Shown here piece by piece: positions 1-7,473 of a stretch of 12,024 nucleotides of DNA (the stretch's first letter is position 1; each line of letters opens with the position of its first letter). Under the pieces are notes generated by a model, which was not told the DNA's origin, made no database searches, and saw only the letters and a program-made list of their open reading frames with translations. Origin of the DNA: Thiotrichales bacterium HSG1 (GTDB lineage Bacteria > Pseudomonadota > Gammaproteobacteria > Beggiatoales > Beggiatoaceae); assembly GCA_030378125.1 (NCBI GenBank), contig JAUCGN010000037.1:1-12024 (forward strand). Reading direction: 5' to 3'. The position numbers and the translations under genes are program-made.

Positions 1-31
1 TCTGAACATGTATCAAGTACGATTTTCTTTC

Positions 32-619
32 CTACCAAAATAATTCGCCCACATTAACATTTTGCCGTTCAGGTGCTGCAATAGTAAATACTTGTTTACG
101 CTTTAATTTCATCATACCAGCAATTATGTTAGTAGGAAACATTTCAACTCCATTGTTGTAATCAGTCACGGTAGCATTATAAGCCCGCCGAGCCGCAGAA
201 ATCTGTTCCTCAACCTCATTTAAACTCGCTTGTAAGTGTAGAAAGTTTTGATTCGCTTTTAAATCTGGGTAAGATTCAACTGCTACCATAATCTGACCTA
301 TTGTACCACTTAGCTGATTATCCAAGTTAATCTTTTCCTCATTAGATAAATTACTATGAACTGCTTGACTACGCAAATTAGTAATTTTTTCTAGTAACTC
401 TCGTTCATGAATAGCATATTTTTGTACAGTTTTCACTAGGTTAGGTATTAAATCATAGCGTTTTTTCAGCATAACATCCATGCCTCCAAAAGCATAATCT
501 ACTTGGTTTTTTTTATCAATCAGACTGTTGTAGAGAATTGCGATTATTATTCCAGTTATAATCAGTATTCCAAAAAATCCTCCAAACACTACTAACAATA
601 TTATTACGGTGTTTGACAT
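32..619 (-). CDS. lemA: LemA family membrane protein
   Basis: 195-residue LemA-family protein, a usual length for the family. Residues about 5-29 form one hydrophobic helix, followed by the family signature: YNSLIDKKNQVDYAFGGMDV, then LKKRYDLIPNLV (about residues 51-62), then a long helical region containing AARRAYNATVTDYNNGVEMFP. The expected topology is a short N-terminus outside and a helical domain in the cytoplasm. The biochemical role of LemA proteins is not established; they are often encoded next to DUF3137 or TPM/M48-type membrane proteins. The start at 619 is supported by an AAGGA Shine-Dalgarno motif 9-10 nt upstream, one of the few clear ones in this window. The gene is divergent from the DUF3137 array, an association known for this family. 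The stop is TAG, 31 nt from the window edge, so any downstream partner lies outside. Confidence 0.93.
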   Translation of the reverse strand: MSNTVIILLVVFGGFFGILIITGIIIAILYNSLIDKKNQVDYAFGGMDVMLKKRYDLIPNLVKTVQKYAIHERELLEKITNLRSQAVHSNLSNEEKINLDNQLSGTIGQIMVAVESYPDLKANQNFLHLQASLNEVEEQISAARRAYNATVTDYNNGVEMFPTNIIAGMMKLKRKQVFTIAAPERQNVNVGELFW

Positions 620-846
620 GTTATGGTTCCTTTTTAAGATAATTCGTTAAGTATTTAAACTAGATATGCTGGTGAAACCGGTTGAACGATTCCAACCAAC
701 TATTTGATTGTATAATTTTCCATTATGCTGATCAAGTGTTTTTAATACTAAAATTATTTTTTGATACTTAATCTAATGAATTAATTTGCATTGGAAAATG
801 CCATATGGTAGGTTTATTGACACAATAAATACAATAAATTAAAAAT
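620..846. other. Divergent control region, lemA and DUF3137 array
   Basis: A 227-nt non-coding interval between divergent genes. It carries the lemA ribosome binding site and candidate promoter. A GCATT/AATGC hairpin with loop GGAA lies near 787-800. The A-rich 11 nt before the DUF3137 copy 1 start match the leaders of copies 2 and 3. A TTGACA at 817-822 has no -10 box at usable spacing. The plus-strand promoter was not identified. Confidence 0.5.
707..735 (-). promoter_or_regulatory. Candidate sigma-70 promoter for lemA
   Basis: On the minus strand a TTGATC -35 box (730-735) is followed after exactly 17 nt by a TACAAT -10 box (707-712). These match 4/6 and 5/6 of the consensus. Transcription would start near 700 and give a leader of about 80 nt before the lemA start. 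In such A+T-rich DNA chance matches are common, so this is the best candidate rather than a proven promoter. The divergent 620-846 interval must also hold the promoter of the DUF3137 array, for which I see no convincing -35/-10 pair. Confidence 0.4.
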
Positions 847-2115
847 ATGAAAACTCAAGCAGAGCTTATTGCTCATAATAAAAAGTATCATGAAGTCAAA
901 AGAAAATGTTTTTGGTGGCTAGGATTTGTTGTTGCATCTTCGTTTCTTACAGGCATTATTATTGGTCCTTTTCTTATTATCGTCTTATTAGTTAGTGTGA
1001 TTATTGTACTTCTTATTTGCGACAGTTATTGTCGTGTAAAAGGAGTTAAACCTTGTGAGCCAATAATATACGTCGCTCCAAAGAAACAAAATAGAATTGA
1101 AACTTTGTATGAGAATAACTTGAAGCCAAAGTTGGAAATACTTGAAAAACAACGTAAAATTATCAATTCAAAGCTGTCTTCTTGGAAAAAATTTTTAGTT
1201 TTGGCTACTATAATGATAATCAGTACATTATTCGGGACTTTCTTGGAAGGATTGCATGGTGATGGACGAATGATATTCATCATATTTTCGCTTGTTATAC
1301 CATTAGTCGTTTCTATTGTTATCTATAGTATCATTTCCCGTAAGATAATGAAACCATATCGGAAAAAATTTAAAGCCAAAATTATTAACCAAATTGTTGC
1401 CACTGTTGATGAAAATTTAACCTATTATCCTCAAAAAAATATATCATTTAGAGATTTTATGAAAAGCGGATTATTTTACGCTGAACGGGTTGATGGCGAA
1501 GATTATGTTGAAGGTATGTTGGGCAACACCGCAGCACGATTTTCTGAACTCAGAGCTACATATACCGTAGAAACTGGGGAAGGTGCGGAAACTGTAACAT
1601 CTTATTCCGGGTTATTTTTTGTTTTTGATTTTAATAAAGCTTTTGAGGGTAGAACTGTAGTCGTACCACAAGAAAGTAGAAATAATAATTATGGACAATT
1701 GGTAAGCTTGGAAAGCCCTGAATTTGAAAAAATGTTTGCGGTATATAGTGATGATCAAATAACTGCTCGTTATGTTTTATCGCCCAGTTTAATGCGGCGT
1801 ATATTCATCTTTAGTCTTGAACATAAGGCAATTTATCTATCTTGTGTGAATGGTATATTATATGTTGGAATACCGAGTTTGAGGGGTAGCTCTGTAGTTA
1901 TGGGGAAAGCAATACTCCCATTTTTTGAACCAAAGATTTCAAGTACATTGTTAAATTTTAAGCTTTATCGTAGAGAATTTATCTATCTGTCATTTGTCAA
2001 AGATATTGTAGAAGAATTTAATCTTAATCGGCGGATTTGGAGTAAAGGTTCACCGTCATTCGACCCGACAGTTGTACTTAGTCAAAATAATTTGCAAGGA
2101 ATGATTGAGAAGTAA
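847..2115 (+). CDS. DUF3137 membrane protein, tandem copy 1
   Basis: 422-residue protein, function unknown. Residues about 22-60 form a hydrophobic hairpin. A charged helix with the family motif LKPKLEILEKQRK follows (about 92-104). A second membrane hairpin spans about 114-164, and then comes the basic YRKKFKAKII segment and the soluble DUF3137 core. Core motifs visible are GEDYVEGMLG (217-226), GLFFVFDFNKAFEGRTVVVP (255-274), LESPEF (288-293), SDDQITARYVLSPSLM (301-316) and NLNRRIWSK (392-400). The tail GSPSFDPTVVLSQ and onward is identical to copy 2. Typical family members begin near the LKPKLEILEKQRK helix, so the first 75-80 residues are an N-terminal membrane extension. Copy 1 is the most diverged of the three outside its C-terminus. 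The ATG start has no Shine-Dalgarno motif but has an A-rich leader shared by all three copies. It is first in a same-strand array, 42 nt before copy 2. Confidence 0.88.
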   Translation: MKTQAELIAHNKKYHEVKRKCFWWLGFVVASSFLTGIIIGPFLIIVLLVSVIIVLLICDSYCRVKGVKPCEPIIYVAPKKQNRIETLYENNLKPKLEILEKQRKIINSKLSSWKKFLVLATIMIISTLFGTFLEGLHGDGRMIFIIFSLVIPLVVSIVIYSIISRKIMKPYRKKFKAKIINQIVATVDENLTYYPQKNISFRDFMKSGLFYAERVDGEDYVEGMLGNTAARFSELRATYTVETGEGAETVTSYSGLFFVFDFNKAFEGRTVVVPQESRNNNYGQLVSLESPEFEKMFAVYSDDQITARYVLSPSLMRRIFIFSLEHKAIYLSCVNGILYVGIPSLRGSSVVMGKAILPFFEPKISSTLLNFKLYRREFIYLSFVKDIVEEFNLNRRIWSKGSPSFDPTVVLSQNNLQGMIEK

Positions 2116-2157
2116 CTGGTCTGTTTAACATTGTTACTTTGACTACAAATTAAAAAT

Positions 2158-3441
2158 ATGAAAACTAAAGCAGAAGTTATTATTTATAATAAAAAAATTG
2201 ATACTAAACTTACATACGTTAATGTTATTCTTGGTATATTAGGCGGATTGCTAATCATTTGGATATTTGTGATTCCTCTTGGAACTACATTTTTATCTCA
2301 ATTTCAATTTTCACAGGCCAATATTGTCACTTTAGTGGAGTTTTTAACTTCACCAGCTTTTACTCAATTATATCAAACGTATACGCAATATGTTATTTTT
2401 ACAATCACTCCTTTGTTAATTATATTGGGGTGGTATCGAAGTCATTTGAAAGAATCTTATCTGATAAAAATTGATGAAGAATTCAAATTGAAAGAATTTT
2501 ATGTGACTCATTTAAAACCAAAGTTAAAAACTCTTGAAAAACAACGTAAAAAGATTTTATATGATCTATTTTTCATATCAATAATTGCCGGCCTCATAGC
2601 TATAATTCCATTAGCATTCAATATTAATATAGTAGCCTTAGTTATTACAGTTATGAGCATAATACTTTTTGTGCGACTTTCTATATTGAGTCTACCTTAT
2701 AAGAAAAAATTTAAAACCGAAATCATTGGTAGCATTGTTGCTATTATTGATGAAAGTTTAACTTATTATCCACAAAGAGAAATTACTTACCAAGAATTCC
2801 AAGTAACTAAACTAGCAGAATATTGGGATACAGTAGATATATGGAATGGTGAAGATTATGTCGAAGGTATGCTTGGTAAAACAGCAGTTAAATTCTCTGA
2901 AATTGATGCTGAACGTATTGAAATAGATGATAAAGGAAATGAATCTCGTGTTACAGTATTCCATGGGTTATTTTTTATCTTTGATTTTAATAAAGCTTTT
3001 GATGGTTTAACTGTTGTCGTACCAAAAGGTAATTACTATTGGAATTCTGGAGAACTAGTTAAATTAGAATCACCTGAATTTGAACAAGAATTTTCTGTGT
3101 ATAGTGATAACCAAATAACTGCTCGTTATATCTTGTCGCCAAGTTTAATGCAACGTATATTAAAATTTAAGCGTGAATCACGAAGAACAATTTATTTATC
3201 TTTTGTTGATGGTAAATTGTATGTTGCAATTTCTATCTTTGGTTCACTATTTGAACCAAGAGTTTTTAGCACATTATTAGATTATGATATTTATCGTGAT
3301 TATTTTACCGATATGTTATTTGCGAAAAGCATTGTTGAAGAACTTAATCTTAATCGGCGAATTTGGAGTAAAGGTTCACCGTCATTTGACCCGACAGTTG
3401 TACTTAGTCAAAATAATTTGCAGGGAATGATTGAGAAGTAA
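2158..3441 (+). CDS. DUF3137 membrane protein, tandem copy 2
   Basis: 427-residue paralog of the flanking genes. The layout is MKTKAEVIIYNK, first membrane segment (about 20-42), a 35-residue loop likely outside, second segment (about 77-92), cytoplasmic helix LKPKLKTLEKQRKK (119-132), second membrane hairpin (about 135-175), then the DUF3137 core from YKKKFKTEII. Core motifs include NGEDYVEGMLGKTAVKFSEI, GLFFIFDFNKAFDG, SDNQITARYILSPSLM and the NLNRRIWSK end. From the middle of the core onward it is nearly identical to copy 3, with long stretches matching at DNA level (for example 3061-3171 against 4336-4449). Its last 31 residues are identical to copy 1. The membrane segments are much less alike, so conserved and free parts alternate. 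The start lies 42 nt after the copy 1 stop and no Shine-Dalgarno motif is seen. The function is not known. Confidence 0.88.
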   Translation: MKTKAEVIIYNKKIDTKLTYVNVILGILGGLLIIWIFVIPLGTTFLSQFQFSQANIVTLVEFLTSPAFTQLYQTYTQYVIFTITPLLIILGWYRSHLKESYLIKIDEEFKLKEFYVTHLKPKLKTLEKQRKKILYDLFFISIIAGLIAIIPLAFNINIVALVITVMSIILFVRLSILSLPYKKKFKTEIIGSIVAIIDESLTYYPQREITYQEFQVTKLAEYWDTVDIWNGEDYVEGMLGKTAVKFSEIDAERIEIDDKGNESRVTVFHGLFFIFDFNKAFDGLTVVVPKGNYYWNSGELVKLESPEFEQEFSVYSDNQITARYILSPSLMQRILKFKRESRRTIYLSFVDGKLYVAISIFGSLFEPRVFSTLLDYDIYRDYFTDMLFAKSIVEELNLNRRIWSKGSPSFDPTVVLSQNNLQGMIEK

Positions 3442-3483
3442 TTGGTCTGTTTAACATCGTTACTTTGACTACAAGTTAAAAAC

Positions 3484-4719
3484 ATGAAAACTCAAGCAGA
3501 AATTATTGTTTATAATAAAGGAATTGATACCAAACTTAAATATGTTAATGTTATTATTCCTATGGTCTTTGGACTTTCATTTATATTATTGTTTGGATAT
3601 CCAATAGCACATGATATCTTCGAATTTTCATCATCAAGAGTTGATAATATTATCGCAATATTCATCTTATTTCTCTTTTTTTTACTAACTATATTTGGAT
3701 GGTATCGGGATAATTTGCAAGAGTCCTATCTGATAAAAATTGATAAGGAAATACAATTAAAAGAATTTTATGCAAATTACTTAAAACCAAAATTAAATCC
3801 TCTTGAAAAACAACGTAAAAATATCCTATTAAACATATTTTATATAGGGATAGGCTTACTTGCAATAAGCATAATTTCATCCATATTTTTTGCTCCATAT
3901 TTAAAAGATGGTGAAAGTACCTTGCCTGTATTTTTAATATTATCTGTAATTATACTTTTACTAATCTCATCTGGATCAATTAGTTCCTACAAGAAAAAAT
4001 TTAAAACCGAAATCATACGTCACATTGTGGCTATACTTGATGACAGCTTAATTTATTATCCATACAAAGGAATTTCATATCACGAATTTCAAGTAACTGA
4101 ATTAGAAGAATATTGGAGAGGGTTTGATAGTTGGTCTAGTGAAGATTATGTTGAAGGTATGCTTGGTAAAACTTCGGTTAAATTTTCTGAAATTGATGCT
4201 GAATATCATGATGATGAAGGTAATAGTGAAACAGTATTCCATGGATTATTCTTTATCTTTGATTTTAATAAAGCTTTTGAGGGTTTTACTGTTGTCGTAC
4301 CAAAAGGCAATTATTATTGGAACTCTGGAGAGCTAGTTAAATTGGAATCACCTGAATTTGAACAAGAATTCTCTGTGTATAGTGATAACCAAATAACTGC
4401 CCGTTATATCTTGTCGCCAAGTTTAATGCAACGTATATTAAAATTTAAGTATCAGTCTCATAGAACGCTTTATTTATCTTTTGTTGATGGCAAATTATAT
4501 ATTGCAATTTCTTTCTCCAAGTTGCTATTTGAACCAAGAGTTTTTAGCACGTTACTAGATTATGAGATTTATCGTGATTATTTTACCGATATGTTATTTG
4601 CGAAAAGCATCGTAGAAGAACTTAACCTTAATCGGCGTATTTGGAGTAAAGGTTCACCGTCATTTGACCCGAAAGTTGTACTTAGACAAGACGATTTGCA
4701 TGGAATGATTGAAAAGTAA
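3484..4719 (+). CDS. DUF3137 membrane protein, tandem copy 3
   Basis: 411-residue paralog with the same architecture. It has an N-terminal membrane hairpin (about 20-42 and 55-72), the helix LKPKLNPLEKQRKN (100-113), a second hairpin (about 115-138 and 147-165), and the DUF3137 core with SEDYVEGMLGKTSVKFSEI, GLFFIFDFNKAFEG, SDNQITARYILSPSLM and NLNRRIWSK. The acidic loop YHDDEGNSET is shorter than in copy 2. The C-terminal tail differs from copies 1 and 2 at five positions (KVVLRQDDLHGMIEK), so it is slightly outside the group homogenised at that end, although its core is the closest match to copy 2. The start is 42 nt after the copy 2 stop with no Shine-Dalgarno motif. It is the last gene of the array; a degenerate copy of the intergenic spacer follows. 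The function is unknown. Confidence 0.88.
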   Translation: MKTQAEIIVYNKGIDTKLKYVNVIIPMVFGLSFILLFGYPIAHDIFEFSSSRVDNIIAIFILFLFFLLTIFGWYRDNLQESYLIKIDKEIQLKEFYANYLKPKLNPLEKQRKNILLNIFYIGIGLLAISIISSIFFAPYLKDGESTLPVFLILSVIILLLISSGSISSYKKKFKTEIIRHIVAILDDSLIYYPYKGISYHEFQVTELEEYWRGFDSWSSEDYVEGMLGKTSVKFSEIDAEYHDDEGNSETVFHGLFFIFDFNKAFEGFTVVVPKGNYYWNSGELVKLESPEFEQEFSVYSDNQITARYILSPSLMQRILKFKYQSHRTLYLSFVDGKLYIAISFSKLLFEPRVFSTLLDYEIYRDYFTDMLFAKSIVEELNLNRRIWSKGSPSFDPKVVLRQDDLHGMIEK

Positions 4720-5001
4720 CCGGTTTGTTAAGTGTCATTACCTCGATTACAAATTCAAAATATAAACATATAAATTTATTTTTTATTTCAATTTAATTAT
4801 TTGGCATGTATTGTGCCTATCCCAAGTTCTATATCTCTCAGATTCTTCCAAACCAATTCAATTTTTTGAATTAGCTTTATTTTATTACTATTCGGCTAAT
4901 TTAATTTTACACATTTATTGAACTTTTCTTGTTACCAATATTTTATTGGAGCAGTAATATATCTTATTGCTGTTAAATTTAATTCATAATTACTATAAGT
5001 T
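4720..5001. other. 282-nt spacer between DUF3137 array and kinase
   Basis: The first 42 nt (4720-4761) are a decayed copy of the array spacer; the position of the next start codon reads ATA at 4762. The rest is very A+T-rich and non-coding. It holds a perfect 7-bp inverted repeat with a 4-nt loop (AATTCAA 4855-4861, TTGAATT 4866-4872), which may be a weak terminator or an operator. It also holds a 6-bp inverted repeat, CCAATA/TATTGG (4935-4940, 4944-4949). A weak promoter candidate for the kinase is TTGAAC (4918-4923) with a 17-nt gap to TTTTAT (4941-4946), overlapping the CCAATA repeat. No Shine-Dalgarno motif precedes the kinase start. Confidence 0.5.
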
Positions 5002-7473
5002 ATGTTTAAAATATTAGAAAAAATTTGGCTAAAAAATTGGTTTGTTATACTGTGCGTCAGTATAGTTTTATTATTTGCATACTACTCAAACATATTACAG
5101 CCATTAGAACAGTCGCTGTATAACTTAGGTATTCAAAAATATACAACCAATAATAAAATAGCTATTGTTGCCGGCGATGATTTCAATCAAATTTGGCCAA
5201 ACTTATCTCAATTTATTAACCTATTAGCACCTCATACCCAAGCTATTGGAATTAATTTACCATTAAATAAATTTCCACAAAATTTTGAATATTTTCATAT
5301 TGAACAATTACTTAACACATACCAAAAACTATTCGATGATTCCAGCATAGAACAGTTAGATATTTTATTAAAAAAAATCCAAACAGTTAGAACTCGTTAC
5401 AACAAAAAAATTGTAGATCAACTGCATAAAAATTATCAAACATTACCTAGCAATTTAATCAAATTTAAACAAAATTTACAAGATACTAGTATCAGTTTAA
5501 ATTTTGAGCAACGATTAATAGATAGCTTTAAACAGGCCAATAATGTTATATTAGGTGCATCTATAGTTAGTGAAGCAACTCAATCAGACTATATTCTTAA
5601 ACATAGTTTGGTTAATGTACGCGAATCTTTTGATAACTCACATGTTACTTTAGAATTGGAAATAGAACCTCCGTTAGCCCAATTAAGTAATAATGTGGTT
5701 GGAGTGGGTTATACTGGTTATTCTGATCCACATAATGTACCATTAGTAATAAAATACAAAAATAATTATTTTCCTTCCTTAGCTCTTCGATTAGTAACTA
5801 AAAACCTAGAAAATATTGAAGTTCAACTTGGAAAAGGAATACGTTTAGAACATAGACTCATCAAAACTGATAATAAATTACGAATAAGACCTTTTACTTA
5901 TCCAAATTTAACTGTTGATTCATTCACAGACGTATTAACTGGCAAGATTCCAGTTACTAAATATAAAGATAAAATTGTCTTGTTGAATATCGTGCCACAT
6001 TCAGAATTCTATGGTAATAAATCAACATTTTTCACCCAATCTAACACTTTGACTAGCTTGCTTAATCAAGAGTTTGTTACAATACCGACTTGGACTATAT
6101 GGATACAAATTAGTATATTTGTAACTATCTTGATATATTTAGGTTTTTTATGGGAACATTTGAAGTGGAATACCAGTCTTGTTACAAGCATATGTTTAAT
6201 GCTAGTATTGGTATTATTGTACTTTATCTTACTTAGTAAAGGACTGTTGGTACAATTGATGCTATTCATTTTATTAGTATTAATAGGACATATTATTTTA
6301 CAGTTAAAAAATTGGGTTATGACATATCACGATGTATTTAGACTGTTACCAGATGCTGTAGCAAGCAACCGTTTGTTAGGATTAGCATTTCAAGGACAAG
6401 GTTATTTAGATTTAGCTTTTGAAAAATTTTGTTTATGTCCACCTAATGAATCTATAATCGGTTTGTTATATAATTTGGGATTAGATTATGAACGTAAGCG
6501 TGAAGCATACAGAGCAAGATTAGTATACCGTTATATAGAAGCTCAAAGCCCAGATTTTCGTGATACCGCCCAACGATTAATTAATTTAAAAAAAGTATCA
6601 AGAAAAAGTTTAAATGATTGGCAATTGGAAGAGAGTGGCTCAATTTTAGGGCAGTATCAAATAGAAAAACCACTGGGTCGAGGAGCAATGGGTACGGTAT
6701 ATTTAGGTAAAGATTCTAAACTGAATCGGTTGGTAGCGATTAAAACTTTACCTCTGTCGCAAGAATTTGGTTCAGAGCAGTTACAAGAAGCAACAGTACG
6801 TTTTTTCCAAGAAGCTTCAGCAGCTGGTCGTTTAAAACATTCTAACATTGTGTCCATTTATGATGCTGGTGAGGAACAAAATTTAGCTTATATATCTATG
6901 GAATTTTTTAAAGGTGGTACTTTAGTTCCTTACACTCAAAAAGACAATTTATTACCAATTGTTAATGTTCTTAATATAGTTATCTTAATAGCAGAAGCTT
7001 TAGATTATGCACATAGTCATGGTGTTATACATCGTGATATTAAACCAGCTAATATAATGTATAATCCGGCTACCAACAAAATTAAAATTACCGATTTTGG
7101 TATTGCACGCATCACTGATGCCAACAGGACTAGAACTGGTATCATTTTGGGAACACCTTCTTACATGTCGCCTGAACAACTAGCAGCCAAAAAATTAGAT
7201 GGACGTAGTGACTTATTTTCTTTGGGAGTTATGCTTTATCAACTTTTATCTGGAGTATTACCATTTGAAAGTAAATCATTGACAACTTTGATGTTTAAAA
7301 TTGCTAATGAACCTCATAAAGATATTAGTAAAATATATCCTAAAACCCCAAATTGTATTAAACAAGTTATTGATATTGCACTAAATAAAGAAATAAAATC
7401 TCGTTACCAGAGTGGTACTCAGTTTGCAATTGCACTACGTGATTGTAACAAGTTTGAAGAGGGTATAAAGTGA
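5002..7473 (+). CDS. CHASE2-domain transmembrane Ser/Thr protein kinase
   Basis: 823-residue receptor-type Hanks kinase. Residues about 12-30 are a membrane helix. About 50-350 is a periplasmic CHASE2 sensor, opening with KIAIVAGDDF and ending with VDSFTDVLTGKIP and KYKDKIVLLN, with PSLALRL inside. Three membrane helices follow (about 364-384, 392-411, 415-434). A cytoplasmic TPR-like helical linker (about 445-530, LGLAFQGQGYLDLAFEKF) leads to the kinase domain (about 552-815). Catalytic residues are intact: glycine loop LGRGAMGTVY (558-567), K581 in VAIK, E604, H677-R-D679 with K681 and N684, D698-F-G, and SPE 723-725. The activation segment has T710 and T712 in a T-x-T spacing that matches the autophosphorylation pair of PknB. 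The CHASE2 ligand is unknown. The stop overlaps the PP2C start, so the two are co-translated. No Shine-Dalgarno motif is seen, but the start fits the hydrophobic N-terminus. Confidence 0.92.
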   Translation: MFKILEKIWLKNWFVILCVSIVLLFAYYSNILQPLEQSLYNLGIQKYTTNNKIAIVAGDDFNQIWPNLSQFINLLAPHTQAIGINLPLNKFPQNFEYFHIEQLLNTYQKLFDDSSIEQLDILLKKIQTVRTRYNKKIVDQLHKNYQTLPSNLIKFKQNLQDTSISLNFEQRLIDSFKQANNVILGASIVSEATQSDYILKHSLVNVRESFDNSHVTLELEIEPPLAQLSNNVVGVGYTGYSDPHNVPLVIKYKNNYFPSLALRLVTKNLENIEVQLGKGIRLEHRLIKTDNKLRIRPFTYPNLTVDSFTDVLTGKIPVTKYKDKIVLLNIVPHSEFYGNKSTFFTQSNTLTSLLNQEFVTIPTWTIWIQISIFVTILIYLGFLWEHLKWNTSLVTSICLMLVLVLLYFILLSKGLLVQLMLFILLVLIGHIILQLKNWVMTYHDVFRLLPDAVASNRLLGLAFQGQGYLDLAFEKFCLCPPNESIIGLLYNLGLDYERKREAYRARLVYRYIEAQSPDFRDTAQRLINLKKVSRKSLNDWQLEESGSILGQYQIEKPLGRGAMGTVYLGKDSKLNRLVAIKTLPLSQEFGSEQLQEATVRFFQEASAAGRLKHSNIVSIYDAGEEQNLAYISMEFFKGGTLVPYTQKDNLLPIVNVLNIVILIAEALDYAHSHGVIHRDIKPANIMYNPATNKIKITDFGIARITDANRTRTGIILGTPSYMSPEQLAAKKLDGRSDLFSLGVMLYQLLSGVLPFESKSLTTLMFKIANEPHKDISKIYPKTPNCIKQVIDIALNKEIKSRYQSGTQFAIALRDCNKFEEGIK
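7457..7473 (+). promoter_or_regulatory. Shine-Dalgarno and GTGA stop-start overlap
   Basis: An AGAGG(G) motif lies within the last codons of the kinase gene, about 7 nt before the GTG at 7470. GTG overlaps the kinase TGA (7471-7473). This decides the phosphatase start and indicates translational coupling. Confidence 0.75.

Larger units (their letters stand above)
847..4761 (+). repeat. Tandem DUF3137 gene array (three units of about 1.3 kb)
   Basis: Three direct repeat units, each one gene plus a 42-nt spacer, with starts at 847, 2158 and 3484 (periods of 1311 and 1326 nt). Spacer 1 (2116-2157) and spacer 2 (3442-3483) match at 38 of 42 positions. The spacer after copy 3 (4720-4761) matches spacer 1 at 30 of 42. 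Similarity is highest across the gene 3' ends, the spacers and the first codons (ATGAAAACT), and lowest in the membrane segments. This indicates tandem duplication followed by partial homogenisation. Confidence 0.85.

Noticed and set aside
1..9. ATG on the minus strand at 9 that could start a gene downstream of lemA
   Set aside because: Only three codons are inside the window and no clear Shine-Dalgarno motif precedes it; cannot be supported.
711..716. Perfect TATAAT on the plus strand as a -10 box for the DUF3137 array
   Set aside because: No -35 box at 15-19 nt; the nearest candidate TTGAAC is 23 nt away, and the site overlaps the better lemA promoter on the other strand.
817..822. Perfect TTGACA before DUF3137 copy 1
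   Set aside because: A -10 box at normal spacing would fall at 840-845 (TAAAAA), touching the start codon; the nearer TACAAT is only 7 nt away.
1026..1283. 85-codon minus-strand open frame inside DUF3137 copy 1
   Set aside because: Lies wholly antisense to a well-supported conserved gene and has no recognisable motif.
4935..4949. CCAATA/TATTGG inverted repeat as a terminator for the array
   Set aside because: Stem is A+T-rich, loop only 3 nt and no T-run follows; more likely chance or a weak operator near the kinase promoter.
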